DNA of 64,000 nt, from assembly GCF_947493595.1 (NCBI RefSeq), contig NZ_CANLRL010000002.1, positions 558,001 through 622,000 on the forward strand, read 5' to 3'. This stretch comes from an uncultured Shimia sp. (GTDB lineage: Bacteria; Pseudomonadota; Alphaproteobacteria; Rhodobacterales; Rhodobacteraceae). Positions 9,345-18,026 of the stretch are shown in pieces (the stretch's first letter is position 1; each line of letters starts with the position of its first letter). The position numbers were made by a program, and so were the translations under genes. The notes under the pieces are model-generated. The model was not told the DNA's origin. It did not search any database and saw only the letters and a program-made list of their open reading frames with translations.

Positions 9345-9878
9345 TTAGTGGCAGGCGGAGAGCACGGGGCGCGTTGCGGCTGTGCTCAGCGTCTTGCGGC
9401 TGCCTTCAAACGCCGCGCGGGCGGTGTTGATCAGAGATTGCTCCGCACGGTTCCATTTGGCAGTGGCCTTGGGGGCGAGCTGACGTGGTTTTGGCGCGTC
9501 CAGCTGCGGAGTTACTTTAACACGCTCAGGTGTCGCTGCGACTTGAGCCGCTTTCCAAGCTTTGGCCGCCTTGCGCGCCATAGCATCACGCTGACGGCGC
9601 CAAGCTTGGCATTCCGCGGTTTGCCGTGCAGTGCGCGGGCGACGACGGACACGTGGCTTAGGTGCGGTCTGTGCGTCTTGCAGGGCAAGGTGGTGCGCCA
9701 CAACGTCATAAGCGGCGTTGATTTCGCTCATGTGACGTGCGGCTTCTTTTGGATTGGTTTTGGCCAGATCAGGATGGTAGCGCCGCGCCAGTCTTCGCCA
9801 CGCGGCCTGCATCTCTTTTTCAGAAGCGGCGGGTGTGACCTGTAAGAGGTCGTAAGCGTATGCGAGATCATGTGCCAT
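9345..9878 (-). CDS. J-domain (DnaJ-like) co-chaperone
   Basis: 177 residues. The N-terminal 65 residues are a J domain: YDLLQVTPAASEKEMQAAW, then the diagnostic HPD tripeptide at 35-37 and a fourth helix MSEINAAYDVV. This tripeptide stimulates the DnaK ATPase. There is no Gly/Phe region, zinc-finger or client-binding beta domain, so it is not DnaJ itself. The remaining 110 residues are Arg/Ala/Lys-rich and probably helical, of unknown target. A single gene facing the yej operon; no operon partners. Confidence 0.85.
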   Translation of the reverse strand: MAHDLAYAYDLLQVTPAASEKEMQAAWRRLARRYHPDLAKTNPKEAARHMSEINAAYDVVAHHLALQDAQTAPKPRVRRRPRTARQTAECQAWRRQRDAMARKAAKAWKAAQVAATPERVKVTPQLDAPKPRQLAPKATAKWNRAEQSLINTARAAFEGSRKTLSTAATRPVLSACH

Positions 9879-9985
9879 GGGATGAGTGTGGGCCTTTGAG
9901 CTTCATTCATCAAGTATTTGGCTAAAATTCTAAGTATCTTCTTAAGTACGCGTTTAGAAGTATGCCGCTTTTGGTTAACGGCTTA

Positions 9986-10026
9986 CCAAAAGAAACAGGG
10001 CACGTGCTGACCGCACCTGCCCTGTT
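9986..10026 (-). terminator. Rho-independent terminator of the large MscS gene
   Basis: Read on the minus strand: nine-base-pair stem AACAGGGCA / TGCCCTGTT (plus-strand 9994-10002 and 10018-10026) with a secondary GTGC/GCAC pairing inside, followed by TTCTTTT. It lies just after the stop codon at 10059. Confidence 0.75.
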
Positions 10027-10058
10027 GGTTGTTTGATGAAAGGCTTGGTGACCAGCGC

Positions 10059-12410
10059 TTACCGGTCGTCACCGCCTTCGGGTCCGCCCTCCATGGCGTC
10101 CTCATCAATGGCTGCCTCCACGGCCCCGACAACGGCTTCACGTTGCTTGGGGGTGAGGTCCTCGGCGTTGGCGTCATCGGCAATCCGCACAGTGACCTCG
10201 CGGTGGGCAAACTTGATGCCTTCCCGCGCAAACAACTCGCGAATTTCCTGATAGACCTTTTTGCGCACCAACCATTGGTCGCCCGGCTTGGTCATGAATT
10301 TTACCCGGATGATCATGGCGCTGTCTTGCATCTCCACCACGCCTTGGGATTTCAAAGGCTGAATGAAGTTGTGGCCGATCACCGGATCGTCGAGCAGCTC
10401 GACGCCGAGTTTTTTCACCAGCTTGCGCACCCGTTCCACATCGGTGTCATAGGTCACGCGCAGCTTGAGCTTCATGATGACCCAATCGCGGGAGTAGTTG
10501 GTGAGATACTGGATCTCGCCAAATGGGATGGTGTGCAGCGGGCCAAGGTGGTGGCGCAGTTGAAAAGAGCGCACAGAGATTTTTTCCACGGTGCCTTTCA
10601 CCGAGCCAATGTCGATGTATTCGCCTTTGCGGAAGGCATCATCAAACAGAAAGAACGCGCCAGAGAAAATGTCGCGTACCAAGGATTGCGCGCCAAAGCC
10701 CACGGCCAAGCCAACCACACCAGCACCAGCAAACAATGGACTGACATTGACGCCCATTTCCAACAGCACAATCAGCACGATGGTGACCACAATCACCAAC
10801 AAGATAGTGTTGCGGAAGAGCGGCAAAAGCGTTGCCAAACGGGACGCGCTGGCCCCGCCACCCTCATCTCCAAGTTCCGCCTCTTCAGCGGGATCGCCTT
10901 GTTCCTCGCGAATGCGCCGGTCGATCCAGATGCGGAAGGCGTGAAAGCCAATGTATCCCATAAACAGGATGACAATCACATCAAGGACGCGCCCGCCCAG
11001 CATTTCGTCGTCAATGATGCCGTCTGCGTCAAAGATGTAGAGCGCTGCATAAAGCCCGGCAACAAGCGCCAACACGCCTGAAATCCGGCGTGCCAGTTCC
11101 TCAAACGTGTGCATTTGACGGTGATCGATGATGTTTTCGAGGTTGAACAGCTCGGCCTCTTGTTGTTCGGACAGTTGGCCTTCTTCGGTGGCTTCCTCAC
11201 GCAGTGCATCCGCAGCGTCATTGATTTCTTTGACCGTGCGATTGCGCTCAAAGTAGCGTTCGATGCCGTAGTTGATGGTGGCGTATACCACGATCACGGC
11301 TGTCAAAATGGCATAGGCGCCAGCAATCAGAGGAATGCCTGTGTCGTTGCCCAGGATCAGATCCCAGGACATGCTGGCCCAGCCGTAGAGGACGTAAAGG
11401 ATAAACAGAGGTGCCCAGAAGGTGCTCGCCCAGCGGGTGGCCAAAGGCACACGGTTGGCCTCTCGGCCGTTGCGCAAGGCGTAGGAAATGGCGCGATAGT
11501 TTGCGAAGACCAGCGCAATATTACCAAGCGCAAACAAGGTGGACAGCAACAGTGTCATCACTGCGGAGACGTCATAGACCAGCCCCAGCTCGCTGAGCCA
11601 TTCGCCAAAGATCATGGTGACAACGTCAACAATGCCCAGGCCCATGACCCACCTGTGCAGTTTCTTTGCGTCAGGGGTCGAGAACGGTGGGATGCGGTAT
11701 TGCGGCAAATATGGCGACAAGATCATCCGCCATATCAACGCGATCATTCGCGACAGAGCGTAGGCCGCAAAAATGGATGCATTGGTGAAACGGACGGCTG
11801 TATCGTCAGAGGTGCCAAAGATCAGGAAGCCAAGCAGCACGGCAAACGCCATGCTGACAAACACACCCAAGACACCGGCGGCAAAGCGCACCACAAGGAA
11901 GGGAAGCTTCTGCGTGTAGCCTTCAGGGGTTTCCTTTACCAACGGTATGACAAAGCGCGCAGCTAATCTGCGGCCGTAAATCTGCCGTTCAAAGACAATG
12001 CCGACGCCCAGCAAGGCAAGGGTGATGAGCAGTTGTTTTGCAAAGAACAGAATGCTGCCGTCCGGGCTTGAGGCGCGCAGGATAAACAGCACTTCATTGA
12101 TGGCCACGGGCAGGTGTTGAATACGATCCTGCAGCACCTTGTTGAACCCTTCGAGCTCCCACTGAAGGCGCATCACGGTGGTCATGGTAGTGGTTTCATT
12201 GACCTCCTCCACGGCTTCGCTTGCCTCCTCGGACATTTTGGATGTGCCGTTGCCGTCCAGAATGATGACGGTCATGCCGTTTTCATTGGCTTGCTGCACA
12301 AGCTGGGACATGGCGTCGTTTGTGGTGCCGTCGTCCGCGTCTTGCGCATGCAGTCCCGCGAGAGGCAAAAAGAGACATACCGAAAGAACGGCAAGCAGTA
12401 GTCGGATCAT
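10059..12410 (-). CDS. Large multi-TM mechanosensitive channel, MscS family
   Basis: 783 residues. N-terminal signal peptide or first helix (MIRLLLAVLSVCLFLPLAGL), a periplasmic segment, then many TM helices before the MscS core near the C-terminal third. The core has the pore-lining helix pattern AGAGVVGLAVGFGAQSLVRD and the beta-domain segment EYIDIGSVKGTVEKISVR. Such proteins release solutes on hypo-osmotic shock; the extra helices are typical of the MscK/YbdG-like large members. The frame stays open upstream to 12521, but the ATG at 12410 has AGGAAAG at good spacing and starts a normal signal sequence. The C-terminus is acidic, with GG and E repeats. A second, shorter MscS homologue is at 43303. 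Confidence 0.88.
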   Translation of the reverse strand: MIRLLLAVLSVCLFLPLAGLHAQDADDGTTNDAMSQLVQQANENGMTVIILDGNGTSKMSEEASEAVEEVNETTTMTTVMRLQWELEGFNKVLQDRIQHLPVAINEVLFILRASSPDGSILFFAKQLLITLALLGVGIVFERQIYGRRLAARFVIPLVKETPEGYTQKLPFLVVRFAAGVLGVFVSMAFAVLLGFLIFGTSDDTAVRFTNASIFAAYALSRMIALIWRMILSPYLPQYRIPPFSTPDAKKLHRWVMGLGIVDVVTMIFGEWLSELGLVYDVSAVMTLLLSTLFALGNIALVFANYRAISYALRNGREANRVPLATRWASTFWAPLFILYVLYGWASMSWDLILGNDTGIPLIAGAYAILTAVIVVYATINYGIERYFERNRTVKEINDAADALREEATEEGQLSEQQEAELFNLENIIDHRQMHTFEELARRISGVLALVAGLYAALYIFDADGIIDDEMLGGRVLDVIVILFMGYIGFHAFRIWIDRRIREEQGDPAEEAELGDEGGGASASRLATLLPLFRNTILLVIVVTIVLIVLLEMGVNVSPLFAGAGVVGLAVGFGAQSLVRDIFSGAFFLFDDAFRKGEYIDIGSVKGTVEKISVRSFQLRHHLGPLHTIPFGEIQYLTNYSRDWVIMKLKLRVTYDTDVERVRKLVKKLGVELLDDPVIGHNFIQPLKSQGVVEMQDSAMIIRVKFMTKPGDQWLVRKKVYQEIRELFAREGIKFAHREVTVRIADDANAEDLTPKQREAVVGAVEAAIDEDAMEGGPEGGDDR

Positions 12411-12606
12411 GAGGTGGTCTTTCCTGTCGTCGTCTCTTGGTCTTACAGGAAGTGACCGGTGCCGCAAAACAGTTAAGCAGAGAGCGTTGCGATTTAGGCG
12501 CGTCTCAGGCTTGCCTTGCATCGCTTTGGGGGTGACATTCTCGGGGAAACCGGATAGCGCGAGTTGACAAGGAATTAACGCGCATTCTCACAAAGGCACG
12601 AGCGAC

Positions 12607-13884
12607 GTGAGCCTGACAAAGACAGAAAAAATAGCCGTTCTGGGGCTGGGATATGTAGGTCTGCCGCTGGCCTTGGGGCTGGCGCGTGCGGGCTTTGATG
12701 TGGTGGGCTTTGACACCAATGCCACGCTGGTTGAACGCCTGCTTATGGGGCGTGACCCAAATGGGGAGGTTTCGACGGAAACCTTGGCCAAAAGCACTGC
12801 CGTTTTTAGCCACGACCCATCTGATTTGGCAGGCTGTACGGCCTTTATTCTGGGTGTGCCAACGCCGATCACCGACGCCAAAGAGCCGGACCTTGGTCCT
12901 GTTTTGGGCGCGTGCAGCACAATTGCGCCGTATCTGACATCCGGTGCCTTGGTGATTTTGGAAAGCACGGTGTATCCGGGTGTGACCGAAGATGTCTGCG
13001 GACCGGCCCTAGCGGAGGCCAGCGGGCTTGAGGCGGGCAAGGACATCAAGCTGGGCTATTCGCCGGAGCGGGTGAACCCCGGAGATGCGGAACACACGCT
13101 GGAACATGTTGTGAAGGTGGTTGCGGCACAGGACGCCGAGACACTGGACCGTGTGGATGCAATCTATCGCCCGGTGATCAAGGCGGGGCTGCATCGCGCC
13201 AGCTCGATCAAAACCGCCGAAGCGGCCAAAGTAATTGAGAACACCCAGCGGGATTTGAACATTGCACTGGTGAATGAGTTCTCGCTGATTTTCTCCCGCA
13301 TGGGTTTGGATACGCTGGAAGTGTTGGAAGCCGCGGGCACCAAGTGGAATTTCCTGCCGTTTACGCCGGGTCTTGTGGGCGGGCACTGCATTGGCGTGGA
13401 TCCTTACTACCTGACTTATCGCGCGGAACAGCTGGGCTATCGTCCGGAGGTGATCCTCGCGGGTCGGCGCATCAATGACACCATGGGGCGCCATGTGGCG
13501 CAGGAGCTGATCAAAGGCTTGCTGGCCAAGGGCACCAATGCCTCCGGTGCACGGGTGCTGGTTATGGGGCTGGCGTTTAAGGAAAACTGTGCAGATACCC
13601 GCAACTCTCGGGTGGTGGATATCGTGGAAGAATTGAAAAGCTATTCAGCAGAAGTGGACGTTTGGGATCCTTGGGTGGATCCCGACGTTGTTGCGGCTGA
13701 ATACGGGTTTGGGCTGGTCGATCAGCCTCAAAATGCCACTTATGATGCCGTAGTCGTTGCCGTTGCGCATCGCCAGTTCCGCGAGATGGACAGCATGGCG
13801 ATAAGAGCCCTCGGAAAGCCGGATGCTTTGCTTTACGATATCAAAGGGGTTTTGCCGAAGTCCGAGTCGGACTGGCGGCTATAG
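12607..13884 (+). CDS. UDP-N-acetylhexosamine 6-dehydrogenase (TviB/WbpO-like)
   Basis: 425 residues of the UDP-glucose/GDP-mannose dehydrogenase superfamily. N-terminal NAD site VLGLGYVGLPLALG (11-24), central helix KTAEAAKVIENTQRDLNIAL (202-221), and the catalytic cysteine Cys261 in GGHCIGVDPYYL. The IENTQRDLNIALVNE form is typical of UDP-GlcNAc/GalNAc/ManNAc dehydrogenases rather than UDP-glucose dehydrogenase. It performs two NAD-dependent oxidations giving a UDP-hexuronic acid for the following glycosyltransferases. Starts at GTG with only a weak ribosome-binding site (AAAGG, eleven bases upstream). First gene of an eight-gene co-directional run. Exact sugar is not decidable here. Confidence 0.85.
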   Translation: MSLTKTEKIAVLGLGYVGLPLALGLARAGFDVVGFDTNATLVERLLMGRDPNGEVSTETLAKSTAVFSHDPSDLAGCTAFILGVPTPITDAKEPDLGPVLGACSTIAPYLTSGALVILESTVYPGVTEDVCGPALAEASGLEAGKDIKLGYSPERVNPGDAEHTLEHVVKVVAAQDAETLDRVDAIYRPVIKAGLHRASSIKTAEAAKVIENTQRDLNIALVNEFSLIFSRMGLDTLEVLEAAGTKWNFLPFTPGLVGGHCIGVDPYYLTYRAEQLGYRPEVILAGRRINDTMGRHVAQELIKGLLAKGTNASGARVLVMGLAFKENCADTRNSRVVDIVEELKSYSAEVDVWDPWVDPDVVAAEYGFGLVDQPQNATYDAVVVAVAHRQFREMDSMAIRALGKPDALLYDIKGVLPKSESDWRL

Positions 13885-13899
13885 AGCGAGGCGGGTGAC

Positions 13900-15123
13900 G
13901 TGTCCGAGGCGATTTCTATGACGGGTGATCTGGCGGCCAATGCGTCGCCGCGCGTGCTGTTTTACAGCCACGACACCTATGGTCTGGGCCATCTGCGCCG
14001 CTCGCGCGCGCTGGCAACCGCAATCACACAGGCTGACAGCCGAATTTCCGCGTTGATCCTGACTGGTTCACCGGTAGCTGGCCGCTTTCCGTTTCCGGAC
14101 AATGTTGACCACATTCGCCTACCAGGCGTGACCAAAACGCCAGACGGTGATTATGAGAGCGAGCGACTGGGCCTGCATATTGATGAAACCACTGCATTGC
14201 GCGCCGGGTTGATTAAAGCCACCGTGGAGCATTTTGATCCCGATATTCTGATCGTGGACAAAGAGCCGACCGGCTTTCGCGGCGAGCTGTTGCCCGCGCT
14301 GGAATGGCTGAAGGCCAAGCGCAAGGCGCATTTGGTGCTGGGTTTGCGTGATGTGCTGGATGATCCCGACGTTCTGGCGGCAGAATGGGACCGCAAAGGG
14401 GCCTTGGAAGCGGCGGAAACGTATTACGACGAGACCTGGGTTTACGGGCTGCGTTCGATCTATGATCCGGTGGCGGGTTTGAACCTGTCGCAAAGCTTCC
14501 GGTCACGAATGAAATTCACCGGCTATCTGCATCGCGAAGCGCTCAGTGAAGGTGAAACGCCGGAACAGCCCTACGTGCTGGTCACGCCGGGCGGTGGCGG
14601 AGACGGCGCTGGTATGGTGGATTTGGTGTTGTCTGCCTATGAGCAGGACTCAGATTTGTCCCCACGCGCCATGTTGGTCTACGGCCCGTTTCTGAGCGGT
14701 GAGGTCCGTGCTGAGTTTGAGGCGCGTGTGGCCAAACTCAATGGCCGCGTGCAGGCCGTGGGCTTTGACAGCCGCATGGAAACTCTGATGAAAGGCGCAA
14801 TGGGGATTGTCTCAATGGGCGGCTACAACACCTTCTGCGAGGTGCTGTCCTTTGATAAACCGGTGGTGATTGTGCCGCGCACACGTCCGCGCATGGAGCA
14901 ACACATCCGTGCCAGCCGTGCGGAAAGCCTTGGCCTTGTACGCATGTTGGATGAGCAACGCGACGGCTTTACACCACAGGCGATGATCGCCGCCATTCGC
15001 GCGCTGCCGGATCAGCCAAAACCAAGCCACGCCTTTGTGCCCGGTCTTCTGGACGGGTTGGACGTGGTTTCCGAACGTACTTTGGCAATGCTTGGCGTTG
15101 CCCGATCTCAAGGCGCTGCATGA
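13900..15123 (+). CDS. Glycosyltransferase, MurG-like GT28 fold (COG4671-type)
   Basis: 407 residues with a two-lobed GT-B layout. The N-terminal lobe has FYSHDTYGLGHLRRSRALA (about 21-39), the HLRR loop typical of this predicted glycosyltransferase group. The C-terminal lobe has VTPGGGGDGAGM (about 228-239), then MGGYNTFCEVLSFDKPVVIV (about 305-324), the nucleotide-sugar site of GT28 enzymes. It starts at GTG 13900; an ATG at 13918 is an alternative. It overlaps the next gene by four bases. It is paired with a second GT28-like enzyme at 18023, so the product may need two related linkages. Donor and acceptor are unknown. Confidence 0.75.
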   Translation: MSEAISMTGDLAANASPRVLFYSHDTYGLGHLRRSRALATAITQADSRISALILTGSPVAGRFPFPDNVDHIRLPGVTKTPDGDYESERLGLHIDETTALRAGLIKATVEHFDPDILIVDKEPTGFRGELLPALEWLKAKRKAHLVLGLRDVLDDPDVLAAEWDRKGALEAAETYYDETWVYGLRSIYDPVAGLNLSQSFRSRMKFTGYLHREALSEGETPEQPYVLVTPGGGGDGAGMVDLVLSAYEQDSDLSPRAMLVYGPFLSGEVRAEFEARVAKLNGRVQAVGFDSRMETLMKGAMGIVSMGGYNTFCEVLSFDKPVVIVPRTRPRMEQHIRASRAESLGLVRMLDEQRDGFTPQAMIAAIRALPDQPKPSHAFVPGLLDGLDVVSERTLAMLGVARSQGAA

Positions 15124-16358
15124 CTTCTGAAAGACCTAAGGTGGCGGTGGTGGTCAAAGGCTGGCCCCGCCTGTCTGAGACATTTATCGCGCAGGAAATT
15201 GTGGCCCTGGAGGAGACGGGATATGACCTGTCGATGTGGTCCCTGCGGTTCCCAACCGACAAGAAACGCCACCCGTTACATGAGCGCCTGCAAGCACCGG
15301 TACATTATCTGCCAGAGTATCTGCATCAGGAACCCCTGCGCGTTCTGAAAGGCGTGTTGGCAGGGCTGTTCAAACCGCGTTTCTGGACCGCTGTTGGCGC
15401 TTGGCTGAAAGATCTAAGCCGCGACCTGACCCGCAACCGCGTGCGCCGTTTTGGGCAGGCCTGCGTGCTGGCACGGGAATTGCCGGACGACATTGACCTG
15501 CTCTATGCGCATTTCATGCACACGCCAGCCTCGGTGACCCGTTATGCGGCGATTATGCGCGATATGCCATGGTCAGTCTCGGCCCACGCCAAAGACATCT
15601 GGACGTCGCCTGATTGGGAAAAACGCGAGAAGTTGCAGGAGAGTACCTATGGTGCCGCGTTCCTGGCGACCTGTACCAAAGTGGGCGCGGATCACTTGGC
15701 TGAACTGGCGGATCGGCCGGATCGAGTTGAACTGGTTTATCACGGCTTGGACCTGACCCGCTTTCCGGAGCCGCCCATCCAGCGGCGTGAAGAAGACAGT
15801 GTGCGGTTCCTGTCCGTAGGGCGGTTGGTGGAGAAGAAAGGCTTTGATCGGCTGATCTCTGCTCTGGCGCTCTTGCCCAATGATCTGGACTGGCATTGGG
15901 AGCACATTGGTGGCGGTGGGGATGGCAGCCTTTTGAAGGTGCAAGCCGAGACCCTTGGCGTTGCCGATCGGATTACCTGGCGCGGCGCGTGTGATCAGCC
16001 GGAGGTGATTGAGGCCATGCGCCAGTCGGATGTGTTTGTGCTGCCCAGCCGGATTGCCGAAGACGGCGATCGTGACGGGTTGCCCAACGTGTTGATGGAA
16101 GCGGCCAGTCAGAAGCTCTGCCTGCTGTCCACGCCGGTGTCTGCGATCCCGGAATTCATCACCGATGGCGAACATGGCGTGTTGTCCAGCGATGCGCCGG
16201 AAGCACTGGCGGCCGCGATGGAGCGATTGGCGCGGGATGCGGGGCTACGGGAGCGCCTAACAGAGGCGGCTTATGGACGGTTGACGGCGCATTTCCTGAT
16301 GCAGCCGGGTATTGCCCAGCTGGACGCGCGCCTACAAGCGGCTGCGGCGAAGGCCTAA
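15120..16358 (+). CDS. Glycosyltransferase family 4 (WcaL-like)
   Basis: 412 residues. The N-terminus KVAVVVKGWPRLSETFIAQE is the pattern of colanic acid WcaL-type and related GT4 enzymes. The C-terminal domain has LSVGRLVEKKGFDRLI (about 225-240) and the donor-site segment SRIAEDGDRDGLPNVLMEA, with the glutamates that hold the nucleotide sugar in GT4 proteins. No signal peptide; a cytoplasmic or membrane-associated retaining glycosyltransferase. ATGA overlap with the previous gene. Substrate unknown. Confidence 0.85.
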   Translation: MTSERPKVAVVVKGWPRLSETFIAQEIVALEETGYDLSMWSLRFPTDKKRHPLHERLQAPVHYLPEYLHQEPLRVLKGVLAGLFKPRFWTAVGAWLKDLSRDLTRNRVRRFGQACVLARELPDDIDLLYAHFMHTPASVTRYAAIMRDMPWSVSAHAKDIWTSPDWEKREKLQESTYGAAFLATCTKVGADHLAELADRPDRVELVYHGLDLTRFPEPPIQRREEDSVRFLSVGRLVEKKGFDRLISALALLPNDLDWHWEHIGGGGDGSLLKVQAETLGVADRITWRGACDQPEVIEAMRQSDVFVLPSRIAEDGDRDGLPNVLMEAASQKLCLLSTPVSAIPEFITDGEHGVLSSDAPEALAAAMERLARDAGLRERLTEAAYGRLTAHFLMQPGIAQLDARLQAAAAKA

Positions 16359-16362
16359 TCTC

Positions 16363-17442
16363 ATGGGGCAGGTTGCATTCTACGCCCCACTCAAATCACC
16401 GCATCATCCGGTGCCATCTGGCGAGCGCCAGATGGCGCGCAATCTGATGCAATTGCTGAGGCGGTCTGGCATCGCGCCCACATTGGTCTCTGAGCTGCGC
16501 AGCTTCGACAAATACGGCGATGCAGCGGTGCAGGCGGAACTGCTGGCACAAGCAGAGGCGGAGATACCGTCGCTGATTGCGCGGGGGCGGGCCGAGGGCT
16601 GGGCCCTGTGGGCGACCTATCACAGCTACTACAAAGCGCCGGACCTACTGGGCCCAACCGTGAGCGCGGCCCTGAAAATTCCCTATGTGTCGTTTGAGGC
16701 GACGCGGGCGAGCAAGCGCTTGGGCGGGCCTTGGGATGGCTTTGAGCAAAAAGCACAGGCGGCCTGTGATGCGGCGGATGTGTTGTTTCACTTCACGGGG
16801 CGTGATGCGGTGGCGTTGCAGGATCACCTGAAACAGGGGCAGCAGCTGATCCATCTGCCGCCGTTTTTGGCGCAGGAAGCGTTGCCAACCCAAGCGCAGC
16901 CAGATCAGCCGACCGTTCTGGTGGCAGGCATGATGCGCAAGGGCGACAAACTGGCGTCATACAGCATCATCGCGGAGGCTTTGGGGCATCTGACAGGTGA
17001 TTGGCAGGTCGAGATTGCCGGCGACGGCCCGTGTCGCGCTGAAGTCGAGGCGCTGATGGCGCCATTAGGCGGGCGTGTGCAGTTCTTGGGCCAACTCGAC
17101 GCAGAAGGCATGGCGGAAGCATACAGCCGCGCAGGTGTCTTTTTCTGGCCTGGCGTGAACGAAGCCTTTGGCATGGTCTATCTTGAGGCACAGGCACATG
17201 GCGTGCCGGTAGTGGCACAAAACCGCCCCGGCGTGCGCGATGTTGTGGCGTCAGTAGGGCTTGTGGCAGATGACTCACCGGAGGCGCTTGCAGCGGCGCT
17301 TTGGTCGGTGTTGAATGACGCCGAAACCCACACGCAACGGGCGCAGGGCGCGCAGGAGCTGGTGCAACAGCGCCACCTACTGGAAGCGGCGCGGCGGACC
17401 GTGTGGGATGTGCTGAACCCATTGATGAAAGAGACATTATGA
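16363..17442 (+). CDS. Glycosyltransferase family 4
   Basis: 359 residues from the ATG at 16363, five bases after the preceding stop. The frame is open further upstream to 16312 inside the preceding gene, but MGQVAFYAPLKSPHHPVPSG is a natural GT-B first strand. The acceptor-side segment SGERQMARNLMQLLR and the donor site WPGVNEAFGMVYLEAQAHGV (EX7E-type glutamates, about 262-281) identify GT4. The stop overlaps the next start (ATGA). Acceptor and donor unknown. Confidence 0.82.
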   Translation: MGQVAFYAPLKSPHHPVPSGERQMARNLMQLLRRSGIAPTLVSELRSFDKYGDAAVQAELLAQAEAEIPSLIARGRAEGWALWATYHSYYKAPDLLGPTVSAALKIPYVSFEATRASKRLGGPWDGFEQKAQAACDAADVLFHFTGRDAVALQDHLKQGQQLIHLPPFLAQEALPTQAQPDQPTVLVAGMMRKGDKLASYSIIAEALGHLTGDWQVEIAGDGPCRAEVEALMAPLGGRVQFLGQLDAEGMAEAYSRAGVFFWPGVNEAFGMVYLEAQAHGVPVVAQNRPGVRDVVASVGLVADDSPEALAAALWSVLNDAETHTQRAQGAQELVQQRHLLEAARRTVWDVLNPLMKETL

Positions 17443-18026
17443 TCCGATTGGCCATGCTGCGGCACGGACACACCCATTGGAACCGTGCCGGACAAATTCA
17501 GGGGCGCACCGACATTCCTTTGGACGATGAAGCGCGTGAAATCTTGGCGGAGTTCAAGCTGCCAGCGGGCTGGGAAAATACCGATCTGGTGGCGAGCCCT
17601 CTACTGCGCGCGCAAGAGACCGGCGAAATTGTCACCGGGCGCAAGCCTGCGGTAGTAGACGCCCTGATCGAGATGGATTGGGGTGACTGGGAGGGCAAAA
17701 AGGGCGTTGAACTCAAGGCCGATCCCAGCAACGGATTTCGCGACATTGAGCACTGGGGCTGGGATTATCAGCCACCCGGTGGGGAAAGTCCGCAGATGGT
17801 CTGGGACCGCTTAGCCCCTTGGCTGTTTGGGTTGCAGCGCGATTGCATTGCGGTCTGTCACATCGGCATCATGCGGATGATTTTGGCCAAAGCACACGGC
17901 TGGGATTTTGACGGACCCGCCCCTTTTGCCGTGAAACGCAACCGGCTGTTTGTGGTGGAAATTGAGGGGGATACGGTTAAAGTGGCAAACCCTGATATTG
18001 TGCGGTTGGAAAGGCGCAGCGCATGA
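17439..18026 (+). CDS. Histidine phosphatase superfamily protein
   Basis: 195 residues. The catalytic RHG motif with the phospho-accepting histidine is in LRHGHTHWNRAG (about 7-18); a second-half histidine lies in CHIGIMRM. Both glycosyltransferase neighbours overlap it by four bases, so it is embedded in the glycan cluster rather than a housekeeping phosphoglycerate mutase. Possible jobs are removal of phosphate from a sugar-1-phosphate, a polyprenyl-phosphate or a modified glycan; the sequence does not choose between them. The frame extends upstream to 17403, but MIRLAMLRHG at 17439 is the natural start. Confidence 0.8.
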   Translation: MIRLAMLRHGHTHWNRAGQIQGRTDIPLDDEAREILAEFKLPAGWENTDLVASPLLRAQETGEIVTGRKPAVVDALIEMDWGDWEGKKGVELKADPSNGFRDIEHWGWDYQPPGGESPQMVWDRLAPWLFGLQRDCIAVCHIGIMRMILAKAHGWDFDGPAPFAVKRNRLFVVEIEGDTVKVANPDIVRLERRSA

